DNA of 64,000 nt, taken from contig CAZBMW010000005.1 in the NCBI GenBank assembly GCA_964493425.1, forward strand, positions 1 through 64,000, read 5' to 3'. The translations under genes were made by a program, and so were the position numbers. A model generated the notes under the pieces. That model saw only the letters and a program-made list of their open reading frames with translations, was not told the origin of the DNA and searched no databases. Below, in pieces: positions 24,234 through 32,998 of this stretch (positions within the stretch are counted from its first letter, which is position 1; every line of letters begins with the position of its first letter). This DNA is from CAYLMG01 sp964493425 (GTDB lineage Bacteria; Planctomycetota; Phycisphaerae; Sedimentisphaerales; Anaerobacaceae).

Positions 24234-24575
24234 ATGAGTATACAAAACTGGTCTGAAAATATTATACTTGTAGATTTAACTGCAGAGCCAGGAATAGCAG
24301 ACGAGCTGAAAGAGGTCACAGAGACGGTCCGCGACAGAGGCGACTGCGACGTTGTGATAGACTTTTCGAGAGTTGATATAATAACTTCATCGAGCATTTC
24401 GGCACTATTGAGACTTCGCAAGCTTTTGTACGACTGCGAACACCGGCTTGTCTTCTGCAACGTTCCGGCAGCGACAAAGAACGTTTTTTCGACAACAGGG
24501 ATAGAAGAGATTTTCGAATTTTCAGAAGATAAATTCACTGCACTGGCCGGTTTGCAACTTGTTAACAAAGAATAG
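24234..24575 (+). CDS. STAS-domain anti-anti-sigma factor-like protein
   Basis: This 113-residue protein is a single STAS domain of the SpoIIAA/RsbV kind: NIILVDLTAEPGIADELKEV opens it, and CDVVIDFSRVDIITSSSISALLRLRKLL includes the phosphorylation-site serine region, followed by LVFCNVP and VFSTTGIEEIFEF. I use ATG 24234 because an AGGAG site lies 7 bases before it; the frame could run back to a TTG at 24213. Its natural partners would be an anti-sigma kinase and a PP2C phosphatase; the SpoIIE-type phosphatase at 12823-13632 is a candidate, but no kinase is nearby. rnc follows 130 bp later behind its own promoter. Confidence 0.9.
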   Translation: MSIQNWSENIILVDLTAEPGIADELKEVTETVRDRGDCDVVIDFSRVDIITSSSISALLRLRKLLYDCEHRLVFCNVPAATKNVFSTTGIEEIFEFSEDKFTALAGLQLVNKE

Positions 24576-24588
24576 CGACAGAAATGCC

Positions 24589-24616
24589 TTGACAATCGGC
24601 TTAATTATGATATAAT
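24589..24616 (+). promoter_or_regulatory. promoter of rnc
   Basis: A perfect TTGACA (24589-24594) and a perfect TATAAT (24611-24616) are separated by 16 bp, giving the strongest sigma70-type promoter in the window. The resulting leader is about 85 nt. Confidence 0.85.
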
Positions 24617-24639
24617 GAAATTTGGTCTGTAGAGCCGGC

Positions 24640-24671
24640 TACGAAGGCCGCTTTTCCAAGCGGAATTCGTA
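24640..24671 (+). promoter_or_regulatory. hairpin in the rnc leader
   Basis: In the leader, TACGAA (24640-24645) pairs with TTCGTA (24666-24671), and CCGCTT (24648-24653) pairs with AAGCGG (24658-24663), with a 2x2 internal loop and a 4-base TTCC loop. It resembles the leader stem-loop through which RNase III controls its own mRNA in E. coli. Function here is inferred. Confidence 0.55.
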
Positions 24672-24705
24672 ATCTGCTCGCAGCATTTTTTCAGGAAACA
24701 GTTTG

Positions 24706-25419
24706 ATGAATGAAAAAGTATTGCTTCAGGTCGAGCAGATATTAGGTTATCAATTCAACGACCGTGAGCTTTTGGCTCTTGCTCTCACACATTCCTCAGC
24801 AGTTACGGACCGCATTTTAAGCAACGAAAGGCTCGAATTTTTCGGCGACGCGATTCTGGGTATGATTATCTGCTGTAATCTTTTTGAGACATTCGGCGAC
24901 TACCTCGAAGGTGACCTGACTAAAGCCAAGAGTATGCTGGTATCCCGCAGAAACTGTGCCCGGATAGCAAGGCAGCTCGGACTAAATGAATATTTGAAAG
25001 TAGGCAAAGGGATGATTTCAAGCCGGGCATTGACGGGCTCTCTGTCGGCGGGTCTTCTCGAGGCAATCATCGCCGCTATTTATATCGACGGCGGGTTCGA
25101 GGAAGCGAAAGAATTTATTCTCAGGTCTTTCGCGTCTGTGATAAAGCAGGCTCAGGTAGAACGATACCATGGTAACTTCAAGTCACTTTTGCAGCAATAC
25201 TCTCAGCAGCGTTTCAATAAGACGCCGGTTTATGAGCTTTTAGATGAAAAAGGGCCCGACCATAACAAGTGCTTCGAGGTGCAGGGGATTGTAAACGGGC
25301 GGCGTTTTGCAAGCGCGTGGGGGACAAACAAAAAAGAAGCGGAACAAAAAGCGGCATTTAACGCACTTATAGAACTGGGTATCCTCAAGAATATTCGCGA
25401 CATGGATGAAGGTGAGTGA
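24706..25419 (+). CDS. rnc: ribonuclease III
   Basis: RNase III cleaves double-stranded RNA, including rRNA precursors. The 237-residue protein has the nuclease domain with NERLEFFGDAILGM (the catalytic signature) and GDLTKAKSMLVSRRNC, the second acidic site at LEAIIAAIYIDGG, and a C-terminal double-stranded RNA-binding domain (NFKSLLQQYSQQRFNKTPVYEL ... GTNKKEAEQKAAFNALIELG). I start at ATG 24706 rather than the adjacent TTG 24703 because an AGGA site lies 9-10 bases before it. It has its own strong promoter and a hairpin in the leader, and it is the last plus-strand gene before the minus-strand efflux operon. Confidence 0.96.
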   Translation: MNEKVLLQVEQILGYQFNDRELLALALTHSSAVTDRILSNERLEFFGDAILGMIICCNLFETFGDYLEGDLTKAKSMLVSRRNCARIARQLGLNEYLKVGKGMISSRALTGSLSAGLLEAIIAAIYIDGGFEEAKEFILRSFASVIKQAQVERYHGNFKSLLQQYSQQRFNKTPVYELLDEKGPDHNKCFEVQGIVNGRRFASAWGTNKKEAEQKAAFNALIELGILKNIRDMDEGE

Positions 25420-25470
25420 AAAAGATTAGTGTATGGGTGTATGAGTAAAAGCTGAAAATAGTAAATGCTC

Positions 25471-26778
25471 TTATTCGTGTCGCAGTGACTCGATGGGGTC
25501 CATATTTGCGGCACGGTATGCGGGGTAGAGCCCGAAAGTTATTCCCACCATCGCACTTATTCCGAAAGCCAATACCAGCGAGCTGACCGTTATAGCCGTA
25601 CGCATATCGGTAAAGCGGGCGACCATATCCGGTATAACCAGGCCTAGAACGATACCGAGAAGGCCGCCGAGAAACGTCAGCAGCAGGGTCTCTGAAAGGA
25701 ACTGCAACACGATATCCCTCTTTTTGGCACCAAGCGCCCTTCTGATGCCGATTTCCCTTGTCCTTTCACTGACAGTTGCAAGCATAATGTTCATAATACC
25801 TATACCGCCGACAAGAAGCGAGATGGCAGCTATCGAGCCGAGTACGATAGTAAAAATTCTCTGTATTTCCTTGGCTTGTTTCATAAGCTCAAGGGGAACA
25901 ATTATTTCGTAATCGTTTTTCTTGTGGGTTCTTAAAAGAATCGTCCGGATACTTGGGCGGGTGAGCAAAACATCATCAATTGTTCTCACCTGGACTATTA
26001 TCTCCTGCAGCTCCACCCTTTCTATACTTCCGCTGGTACCGGAAATCTTCAAAGACATTTCCCCGAAACGCTCTCTGCTGGTAGTTAAAGGAATATAGAT
26101 TTTCCCCTGTTTTGCACCGCCCTTTTCTGTTTCCGTGCTGGTCTTGGCCAATCCAAAAGTGCCGGCTGTGTTAGTCTTCGCCTCGGATTGTTCTGTGGTA
26201 ATTCCTACGACTCGATAGTAATCACTTGCGATTTTGATGGTCTGGCCTAAGGGATCGTCAAAACCAAAAAGGTCTCTTACCACCTTTTCATCGACAACGC
26301 ATATGCCTTTTTTGTAGTGCATATCCATAGGTACTATAAACCTGCCGAATTTTATCCTAATCGGTGATATATCCAGATACCAGGGAACGGTCCCGACTAC
26401 TTCGATAGAAATCCTCCTGGCGCGATACTGGGCCTGCTGTGAAATAAGGCGGTTGGGGACGATAACACGAACGTCGGGTATGCTGTTCTGGATGCGCTCC
26501 GCATCATCATAAGTAAGGCCGTATTCCTTGAGCATCTGCTGCTGAACGGCAGATTCTTCCTCGGGCGGCTGGACAGTTTTTATGATGATATTGCGACTTC
26601 CAAGCTGAGAAATCTGCTCCTGTGCATTTCGACTTGCGCCCTCGCCGATAGCCAGCATTGCGATGACCGAAGAGACGCCGAAAATGATACCGAGCATCGT
26701 CAGGGTCGAGCGCAATCTATGCATCCAAAGGCTCTTTACTCCCAGCTTAACCGTTCTTTTGAGACGAAAAAAAATCAT
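25471..26778 (-). CDS. MacB-type ABC transporter permease
   Basis: This 435-residue protein is a MacB/FtsX-type permease: an N-terminal helix (SLWMHRLRSTLTMLGIIFGVSSVIAMLAIGEG), a large periplasmic domain (about residues 50-300), and three C-terminal helices with LLVGGIGIMNIMLATVSERTREIGIRRALGA, the family's most conserved segment. It lacks the ATPase domain, which here is encoded separately just upstream (26788-27516), as in LolCDE- and split MacB-type systems. It is the last gene of the tripartite efflux operon and works in the inner membrane with the adaptor and outer-membrane protein. It may start slightly later if MIFFRLKR is not the true start. Confidence 0.92.
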   Translation of the reverse strand: MIFFRLKRTVKLGVKSLWMHRLRSTLTMLGIIFGVSSVIAMLAIGEGASRNAQEQISQLGSRNIIIKTVQPPEEESAVQQQMLKEYGLTYDDAERIQNSIPDVRVIVPNRLISQQAQYRARRISIEVVGTVPWYLDISPIRIKFGRFIVPMDMHYKKGICVVDEKVVRDLFGFDDPLGQTIKIASDYYRVVGITTEQSEAKTNTAGTFGLAKTSTETEKGGAKQGKIYIPLTTSRERFGEMSLKISGTSGSIERVELQEIIVQVRTIDDVLLTRPSIRTILLRTHKKNDYEIIVPLELMKQAKEIQRIFTIVLGSIAAISLLVGGIGIMNIMLATVSERTREIGIRRALGAKKRDIVLQFLSETLLLTFLGGLLGIVLGLVIPDMVARFTDMRTAITVSSLVLAFGISAMVGITFGLYPAYRAANMDPIESLRHE

Positions 26779-26787
26779 AAGAGACTA

Positions 26788-27516
26788 TTAATTTTGCTCC
26801 TTATAAACTTGTCTGGCAATCCGGCCATCGAAAAGGTGAATGCACCTCTGCGCATGCGAGCCGATATCTTTGTCATGTGTTACGACAATAAGTGTCTTTC
26901 CCCGCTCGTGGAGTCTGTCAAGCAGGTGAAGTATGTCCTTGCCGCTCTGTGAGTCGAGATTTCCGGTCGGCTCGTCCGCAAGGATAAGCAGGGGGTCGTT
27001 TGCCAGCGCCCTTGCGATAGCGACTCTTTGCTGCTGTCCGCCAGACAGCTCCGTGGGACGATGCTTTACCCTGTCGCCCAGTCCGACCATTTCCGCCAGC
27101 TCCAAAGCCTTCTTAAAACTTTCGTGCTCAGAAATATTCTGATAATACATAGGTACCTCGATGTTCTCGATAATGTTGAGCTGGCTGATAAGATTAAAGG
27201 ACTGGAAGACGAATCCTATTCTCGAGCCTCTAATCTTAGAAAGCTGGTCGTCATCGAGCTGGCCGACCTCTTTGTCGCCGAGGAAATACCTACCGCTTGT
27301 CGGTCTGTCGAGGCATCCAATCATATTCAGAAGAGTAGATTTTCCGGAGCCGCTCGGCCCCATAATGGCGATGTACTCACCTTTTTTCACGGCTAGATTT
27401 ATGCTCTTCAGGACCTTCAGCTCGTTGGTGCCCATCAGATAGCTTTTGCATAAATCCTCGAAAACCAAAATTGAGCCGTTGGTTGTAAGGTTTATATTTT
27501 CAACCGGAGCTACCAT
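26788..27516 (-). CDS. MacB/LolD-type ABC transporter ATPase
   Basis: This 242-residue protein is the ATPase of the efflux system. It has Walker A GPSGSGKST, the signature LSGGQQQRVAIARAL, Walker B LLILADEPTGNLDSQSG and the H-loop THD. The segment TELKVLKSINLAVKKGEYI is typical of the MacB/LolD group. It lies 8 bp after the adaptor gene and 9 bp before the permease gene on the minus strand, so the set is one operon. Confidence 0.95.
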   Translation of the reverse strand: MVAPVENINLTTNGSILVFEDLCKSYLMGTNELKVLKSINLAVKKGEYIAIMGPSGSGKSTLLNMIGCLDRPTSGRYFLGDKEVGQLDDDQLSKIRGSRIGFVFQSFNLISQLNIIENIEVPMYYQNISEHESFKKALELAEMVGLGDRVKHRPTELSGGQQQRVAIARALANDPLLILADEPTGNLDSQSGKDILHLLDRLHERGKTLIVVTHDKDIGSHAQRCIHLFDGRIARQVYKEQN

Positions 27517-27524
27517 AGCGCTTC

Positions 27525-29669
27525 TTACCCCCCATTATCCGCCGTGTCGCCCTGTCTTCGAAAACCACCCTGCCGGCCGTCGGCCTCTCTGCGAAATCCT
27601 CTTTGCTGCCGGTCACCACCCTGCCCTTCAGGCCCCGTTCGGGGGAATCCTCCCTGCTGAAATCTCTTCATTGCCTGCTCCATTTGTTTTTGGAGCTCAA
27701 CTTTGAATTTTGCCTCGTCTTCGTCGCGAAGCTTCTGAAGCTGCTGATACTTTTCGGGGTCTCTTTGCTTCAACATTGACATAATCCCGTCGAGCGCTTG
27801 TGCGGGCATACTATTTACGTCCGGCATACCCATGCCCATTCCCATACCCATACCTCTTTGTCCTCCGGGGCCTTCGGCTCTTGCCCGTGCTACGGTTTGT
27901 TCTGAAGCTTCCGGCGAGCCGCTAGGTCCGGTTTCAGTCTGCTTTTGAGCGGCACTTTCGAGCAGCTGCTGCTGCTCGGCTGACAGAGCAAATGCAGTTG
28001 ATGAATCGCTGAGCTGCGGCGGATTCATCAGAACCTGCTCGCCTTGCTGCAGGCCGTCCACGACTTGTATAAACATATCGTTGAAGATTCCTGTTTGCAC
28101 CTGTTTTTGCTCGGGGCCATCGGAAGTCATAACATAACAAACTTTCTCTCCGCCTCGATTCGCCACTACCTGAAGAGGAACAGCAAGCACATCCTTTTGC
28201 TGCTCGACAAATATCGTAACCCTGCAAGACATTCTAGTTTTGAGGAAATCATGCGTACCATCAAGGAGGATAAGCGTTTTATAAACCTTGAGGTCGGGAT
28301 TTAACCATCCCCTTTGCTCATCGGGCAGCGGCGCCACTTCAATGACTTCTCCATTTAAAACCCTGTCCGGGAAAGCATCCATAACTATGGTTGCGGGCTG
28401 GCCGGGGCGAACTTTGTCCACCTCGGTTTCGTGTACACTGATTTCGGCAACCATTTCAGCGGTGTTAGGCATCGAAATAATGGTCTGGCCTTCACTGACC
28501 GACTCACCCTCGGCAATTATCCCGGTTCCGCGCATTCGTCTGAATCTATCGCCTTCCCCGCTTTCACCATAAGTGACAAGGCCTGGCGCTTTTGCTTTTA
28601 TTGTACAATATTCGATTTGTTGTTTCAGGTCATCAACCCGTTCCTTCTGTCTGCTAAGTCTCTGTTCAGCCATACTGAGCGTAGCCTGGGCCTGTGCGAG
28701 CCTCGAACGGCACTCGGCATATGTCCTGTCGAGTGAGCGTTTAGCCTCGATATAATTACTCAAGTACTGCTCAGCCTCTTTAGGCAAATCATATCTAAGG
28801 AACAAATCAAGAGCGACTTCGGCGCTTTCTGCGGAGAAACGCCGATTCATCACGGTCAGTTTGTCCTTTTCGAGGTCAAGGTCCGAGACATAATTTGCGT
28901 CGTGAAGCTTAATGGTTCCGGCCAGGGTGGCTTCGGCGGTTGCAAGGTTGCCTTTCGCCAAAATGATGTCATCCTGAAGCTGCTTGAGCTGCTGAGAGGC
29001 GGCAGAACCCATCAAAACATTCGGGTCATCTCTGACCTGTGCGATGATAGGTGCGATATATTCCGACAGATTCGAGGCTCCATTCACATCTCTGATAAGC
29101 TGTTCGGCTATTTTGTCTCCGAGATACTTTTCGAGGTCCATCTTCGCAAATCTTACGGTCATTTCGGCGTCGGCGATATCGCTTTCATTTTGCTTTACCC
29201 TTATATTATAGCTCTCTTTGGAAGCAGTATGTGATTCCTGGTCACCGGCAAGCTCCATTTCCTCCTGGGTCAAATTATCTCTCAATGTTGAAGAATCCAG
29301 CTCCACGAGCACCATACCGTTATTGACATCCTCCTGCGTGACATAAGTACCGGCAGGTACGAGACTGAGTATCATAGTCTGCGACCTTCGCTCCACCTGG
29401 CATTTATATTCGATGGAATTTCGCGCTCTGATACTTCCAGCTTCTGTAACCGTAACGGTCAAATCCCTTTTGTCAACCGTATATGTACCGCCGGCATCGG
29501 AGGTGACCGATTTCGTATTTACCGTTGTTGCCATCAGGCCCAGCGCGGTCAGTGCGATGGCTATAAAAATCAGGATAACAAAAAACCGCTTTTTATTAAT
29601 TACAGCCCCCCGCAGATTCCCATACCTATTTTTAAGATTGCTTTTTAGTTTTTCTCTATGCCTATTCAT
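27525..29669 (-). CDS. efflux pump periplasmic adaptor with a Met/Gln/Gly-rich tail
   Basis: This is the membrane-fusion (adaptor) protein of the tripartite pump, 714 residues from the ATG at 29669 chosen over a GTG at 29690. It begins with a membrane anchor (FFVILIFIAIALTALGLMATT), then the lipoyl/barrel and the long coiled-coil hairpin typical of MacA (LSRQKERVDDLKQQIEYCTIKAKAPGLVTYG), and a beta-barrel region VSVHETEVDKVRPGQPATIVMDAFPDRVLNGEVIEVAPLPDE. Unlike MacA it has a long C-terminal extension of about 120 residues rich in Gln, Gly, Met, Arg and Pro, with five GM units (27825-27854, hexanucleotide repeat) and ending in Gly/Arg/Gln-rich text. The ribosome site overlaps the stop of the TolC-like gene. 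Confidence 0.9.
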   Translation of the reverse strand: MNRHREKLKSNLKNRYGNLRGAVINKKRFFVILIFIAIALTALGLMATTVNTKSVTSDAGGTYTVDKRDLTVTVTEAGSIRARNSIEYKCQVERRSQTMILSLVPAGTYVTQEDVNNGMVLVELDSSTLRDNLTQEEMELAGDQESHTASKESYNIRVKQNESDIADAEMTVRFAKMDLEKYLGDKIAEQLIRDVNGASNLSEYIAPIIAQVRDDPNVLMGSAASQQLKQLQDDIILAKGNLATAEATLAGTIKLHDANYVSDLDLEKDKLTVMNRRFSAESAEVALDLFLRYDLPKEAEQYLSNYIEAKRSLDRTYAECRSRLAQAQATLSMAEQRLSRQKERVDDLKQQIEYCTIKAKAPGLVTYGESGEGDRFRRMRGTGIIAEGESVSEGQTIISMPNTAEMVAEISVHETEVDKVRPGQPATIVMDAFPDRVLNGEVIEVAPLPDEQRGWLNPDLKVYKTLILLDGTHDFLKTRMSCRVTIFVEQQKDVLAVPLQVVANRGGEKVCYVMTSDGPEQKQVQTGIFNDMFIQVVDGLQQGEQVLMNPPQLSDSSTAFALSAEQQQLLESAAQKQTETGPSGSPEASEQTVARARAEGPGGQRGMGMGMGMGMPDVNSMPAQALDGIMSMLKQRDPEKYQQLQKLRDEDEAKFKVELQKQMEQAMKRFQQGGFPRTGPEGQGGDRQQRGFRREADGRQGGFRRQGDTADNGG
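27825..27854. repeat. five hexanucleotide repeats inside the adaptor gene
   Basis: CATNCC is repeated five times in a row (CATACC, CATGCC, CATTCC, CATACC, CATACC), encoding GMGMGMGMGM on the minus strand. Gain or loss of units would keep the reading frame. Confidence 0.85.
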
Positions 29670-29680
29670 AATATTTTTCC

Positions 29681-31357
29681 TTACTCCCACATTCCGTCGG
29701 GCTTTACCCTTAATACACCAATATCGCGGAAAAAGTTCAGTTTTGCAATCGTGTGGTCGACCAGAGCTGTAGTAACACTATTTTGAGCAGAGACTATAGC
29801 ATCCTCTGATTCGAGCAGGAGACGTACGGTTCCCTGACCATATTCCAATAACAGCTTTTCACGGTCAAGGCGTCTCAAGGCTAATTCGAGGCCGATTTTC
29901 TGAATCCTGTAACTCTCGGCGGTTTCGGCGAGGTCTCGATAAGCCTGCCTGACAGAGAGCTTTATCTGGTCAACTGATTCGTCGTAGTTTCTCTTGTCCT
30001 GCTGTAAATTTATCAAAGCTCTTCTATACTCGTTCCTCTCGGACTTGCGGTCAAAGGGCAAATCCGCATCAAGTGCAAGAGAATACTCGCTTTCGTGAAA
30101 CTGCAGCCTCGTGAAATCGGTACCATCGGGTGAGTCGGTGTCCATACTTGCGGTCAGGTTCAACTGCGGGCCGAGACCGTCGGCTGCCAGATCGAGCTTT
30201 CGAACCGAATCCTGGATCTGGTCTCTAGTATTTATAAGGTCAAACCGATTTTCCAATGCCGTATCAACAGCCTCCTCGACGGTATATTCCGGCTGGCTTA
30301 TCCCTATATTTTCCAGCGCCCTAAGCTCGTTCTGGTCTAAAATTATGTTCGCATCGGTCGGCAGAGCCAAACTTATTTTAAATCTGTCGAGAGCCTGTTC
30401 ATAATTTTGCCGGGAAGAAACGAGGTTGTTTTCTGCGCTGAGCAGACTTTGCTCCGCCTCGTCGGCATCATATTGCGGCCTCTGGCCAACCTCTACCTCC
30501 ATTCTCAACTGGTTGGTTGACTGGACGAGACGTCTGTAGCTGGCCTGGTTAATGTTAACACGCTCTTTCTGGAGTAAAACATTGTAATAATCAGCTACGA
30601 TTGAGGTAACAAAGGTCTGCCGATATCGGTTAAAGGTGCGTATATCGTATAAAACATTCCTCTCGGCCTGTGTGAGGTTTTCCAGAGCGGCTCTGCCCGC
30701 ACCCGCGCCGAGTATGGGAGCGGTAACAGTGGCATACAAAACGGAAGCCAATGAAGTCTGTGGGTCACCGGTAAGAAACCTGGCCCAGTCAACAGCCAGG
30801 CTTGTGCTGATTTGTATTCCGTCCGCCAGCAAGGTATTCTTTTCAAGACTGTACGACGAACCGATTGTGGCACTGTCCTCCGATTTTGTCACATTGGGAG
30901 GTGTATCGTTGTACGTCCTTGTATATTCAAGGTCAATTGTGCCGAGCCATTTCCAGGCGTATTCGTGCCGTGTCAGAGTTAAATCGAGAGCGGCGAGATA
31001 AAGTGACTCTTTTTGATTTTGATAATCCCTGCTATGTTTTGTTGCTATTGCGACGGTGTCTCTGAGAGTTAAAACGCCGTTTTCCGGTATCATCTGAGAA
31101 ATTTCCGTAAGATTCGGTTCGGCATCGCTAAGTTTATAGTTGACCTTGTAACCGAAGCGTTCCTGCCATTTACTATCGATGATGTTATAGACCTCCTCGT
31201 CGGCCCCTTTTTTATATTGTTCTGGTGATGCGCAGGAAGCAGCCAGACCAAAAGCCATAGCAATAAACAGCAACACTATGCACAGCGATTGCGGTTTAAA
31301 ACGACAAAGCACAGGTACACCCCTTTCCCAATGAACCTCCCTTTTCTTAAACACCAT
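29681..31357 (-). CDS. outer-membrane efflux protein (TolC/OMF family), probable lipoprotein
   Basis: This 558-residue protein is the outer-membrane duct of the efflux pump. It has a signal sequence with a lipobox (GLAASC, lipidated cysteine), and two OEP repeats of long helices and short strands, for example LTRHEYAWKWLGTIDLEYTRTYND and EYSLALDADLPFDRKSERNEYRRALINLQQDKRNYDES. The ATG at 31357 is the first start of the frame, but a GTG at 31312 (MLCRFKPQ...) would give a more normal signal peptide length and follows an AAGGGG site. The gene is first in the operon, 11 bp before the adaptor's start. Its upstream region to the tRNA-Cys gene is AT-rich and has no other gene. Confidence 0.9.
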   Translation of the reverse strand: MVFKKREVHWERGVPVLCRFKPQSLCIVLLFIAMAFGLAASCASPEQYKKGADEEVYNIIDSKWQERFGYKVNYKLSDAEPNLTEISQMIPENGVLTLRDTVAIATKHSRDYQNQKESLYLAALDLTLTRHEYAWKWLGTIDLEYTRTYNDTPPNVTKSEDSATIGSSYSLEKNTLLADGIQISTSLAVDWARFLTGDPQTSLASVLYATVTAPILGAGAGRAALENLTQAERNVLYDIRTFNRYRQTFVTSIVADYYNVLLQKERVNINQASYRRLVQSTNQLRMEVEVGQRPQYDADEAEQSLLSAENNLVSSRQNYEQALDRFKISLALPTDANIILDQNELRALENIGISQPEYTVEEAVDTALENRFDLINTRDQIQDSVRKLDLAADGLGPQLNLTASMDTDSPDGTDFTRLQFHESEYSLALDADLPFDRKSERNEYRRALINLQQDKRNYDESVDQIKLSVRQAYRDLAETAESYRIQKIGLELALRRLDREKLLLEYGQGTVRLLLESEDAIVSAQNSVTTALVDHTIAKLNFFRDIGVLRVKPDGMWE

Positions 31358-31675
31358 CCTCAGTTATATTTATCTCATTATACAATAACGGCTTACAAAA
31401 TTAAAGTAAAAAACTCCTTCGCCTCTGAAGCTGTCAAAATTGCAGCCAGACATAAAGGGAGAAGTTCCAATAAAATCATTAAAATCAACAAGTTAAAACA
31501 AAATAATAAAACATAAAACAGGTTATTTACAGTTCTACCGTCTATTTATAAGACGCTTTGCTCTTCAAAAATATTTCAAAAAAAACCGAAACCCGAAATT
31601 CCACAGAAGAAAAGAGGTCCAAAACTTATTGCAAAAGTGTAAAAATGCTGCTAAACTAAGCCAGGATTTGGATTT
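31358..31675. other. AT-rich intergenic region between the efflux operon and tRNA-Cys
   Basis: No gene is recognisable. The minus-strand promoter of the efflux operon should lie here, and the region directly before the tRNA (31600-31675) may hold the tRNA promoter. Confidence 0.55.
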
Positions 31676-31749
31676 GGCGGCGTGGCCAAGTGGACTAAGG
31701 CGACGGTTTGCAAAACCGTTATTCGTGGGTTCGAATCCCACCGCCGCCT
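31676..31749 (+). tRNA. tRNA-Cys (GCA)
   Basis: The 74-nt sequence folds as a tRNA. The acceptor GGCGGCG (31676-31682) pairs with CGCCGCC (31742-31748), the D-arm is GCC..GGC, the anticodon arm ACGGT/ACCGT surrounds TTGCAAA with anticodon GCA, and the T-arm contains GTGGGTTCGAATCCCAC. The discriminator is T, the known identity base of tRNA-Cys. The CCA end is not encoded. Confidence 0.95.
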
Positions 31750-31810
31750 TCTAATAACCAACTGATACTATCTTAGACGCTCTACAATCTGCTTACTGGT
31801 GAATTAAATA

Positions 31811-32980
31811 ATGAAAACAAAAGAAACTATGAGCTCAAGAGAGCGTGTTCTAAAATCGCTGAACCACGAGGAGCCCGACAGGGTGCCAATCGACTTTGGA
31901 GGATTCCAAACCGGGATACACAAAAGAGCTTATGAGGAGCTGCTCAGGTATCTCGGTTCAAAAGAGCAGATAAAAATGCTCGATGCTGTTCAACAGCTCG
32001 CCGCGCCTTCGGAAGAGATTTTGCGTCGATTCAGAATTGATATCAGGTATGTTTGCGCGCACGGGCCTGACAGCTTCAAAGGCACAATTGAGCAGAACGT
32101 GCGGGACGGCAAAAAATGGCACGATTTAAAGGATGAATTCGGCGTCATCTGGTCGATGCCGGACGAGCAGCAGCTTTATATGGATATATCACATCACCCG
32201 CTCGCTAATGCCTCTATTAAAGATATAGAAAATTATCCTTTTCCTGACGGCGGTGACAAGACAAGGTTTACCGGAGTAAGAGAGGAGGCTCTGCAGGTTC
32301 GCGAAGAAAGCGGCTGTGCCATATCGACAGGTATCGGCGGTGTGATTTATGAAACCTGCTGGTATATGCGTGGTCTGGAACGATGGTATATGGATATGAT
32401 TGAGAACCCGCGGTTCTGTGAGGCGTTGCTCGATAAGATGCTTACGTTCTGGCTTGATTATTACACGCCCTTTATGGCTGAGATTGGCGACATCGTCGAT
32501 ATTGTGATGATAGGCGATGACCTTGCCGGCCAGCACGGGCCGTTATTTTCACCTGGCTTTTACCGGCAGGTCGTCAAGCCCCGCCAAAAAAAACTTGTGG
32601 AGCATATCAAGAGCCTGACGAAGGCAAAGGTATGGTACCATACGTGCGGGGCGTGCATTGATTATATACCGGATTTGATAGACAACGGCGTAGATATTCT
32701 GAATCCCGTTCAGATAAGCGCAGACAGGATGAATCCCAAAGAGCTGAAGCAGCGGTTCGGCAAAGATATAGTTTTTTGGGGCGGTGGCATAGATGCGCAG
32801 CATATACTACCCTTTGCAACACCCGACGAGGTAAGAGAGCAGGTCTTCAGGAATATAGAGATATTCAAGCCAGGCGGAGGTTATGTTTTCAATAACGTTC
32901 ATAATATTCAGGTCGGTGTACCGGCTGAGAATATCGCGGCCTTTTTTGATGCCGCTTACGAATACGGATTTTACAAGTGA
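31811..32980 (+). CDS. uroporphyrinogen decarboxylase-like (cobamide methyltransferase type) protein
   Basis: The 389-residue protein has the UroD/MtaA barrel fold: it begins SSRERVLKSLNHEEPDRVPIDFGG, has HTCGACIDYIPDLID with the H-x-C zinc ligands of the cobamide-dependent methyltransferases, and continues LNPVQISADRMNPKELKQRFGKDIVFWGGGID. The PIDFGG replaces the PxWxMRQAG substrate-binding motif of true uroporphyrinogen decarboxylase, so it is not a heme enzyme. Related planctomycete proteins are abundant and mostly uncharacterised; methyl transfer is likely. A RhaT-type permease gene starts 18 bp downstream, which suggests joint use of a substrate. Confidence 0.8.
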   Translation: MKTKETMSSRERVLKSLNHEEPDRVPIDFGGFQTGIHKRAYEELLRYLGSKEQIKMLDAVQQLAAPSEEILRRFRIDIRYVCAHGPDSFKGTIEQNVRDGKKWHDLKDEFGVIWSMPDEQQLYMDISHHPLANASIKDIENYPFPDGGDKTRFTGVREEALQVREESGCAISTGIGGVIYETCWYMRGLERWYMDMIENPRFCEALLDKMLTFWLDYYTPFMAEIGDIVDIVMIGDDLAGQHGPLFSPGFYRQVVKPRQKKLVEHIKSLTKAKVWYHTCGACIDYIPDLIDNGVDILNPVQISADRMNPKELKQRFGKDIVFWGGGIDAQHILPFATPDEVREQVFRNIEIFKPGGGYVFNNVHNIQVGVPAENIAAFFDAAYEYGFYK

Positions 32981-32998
32981 TGTACAGAGACAAAATAA

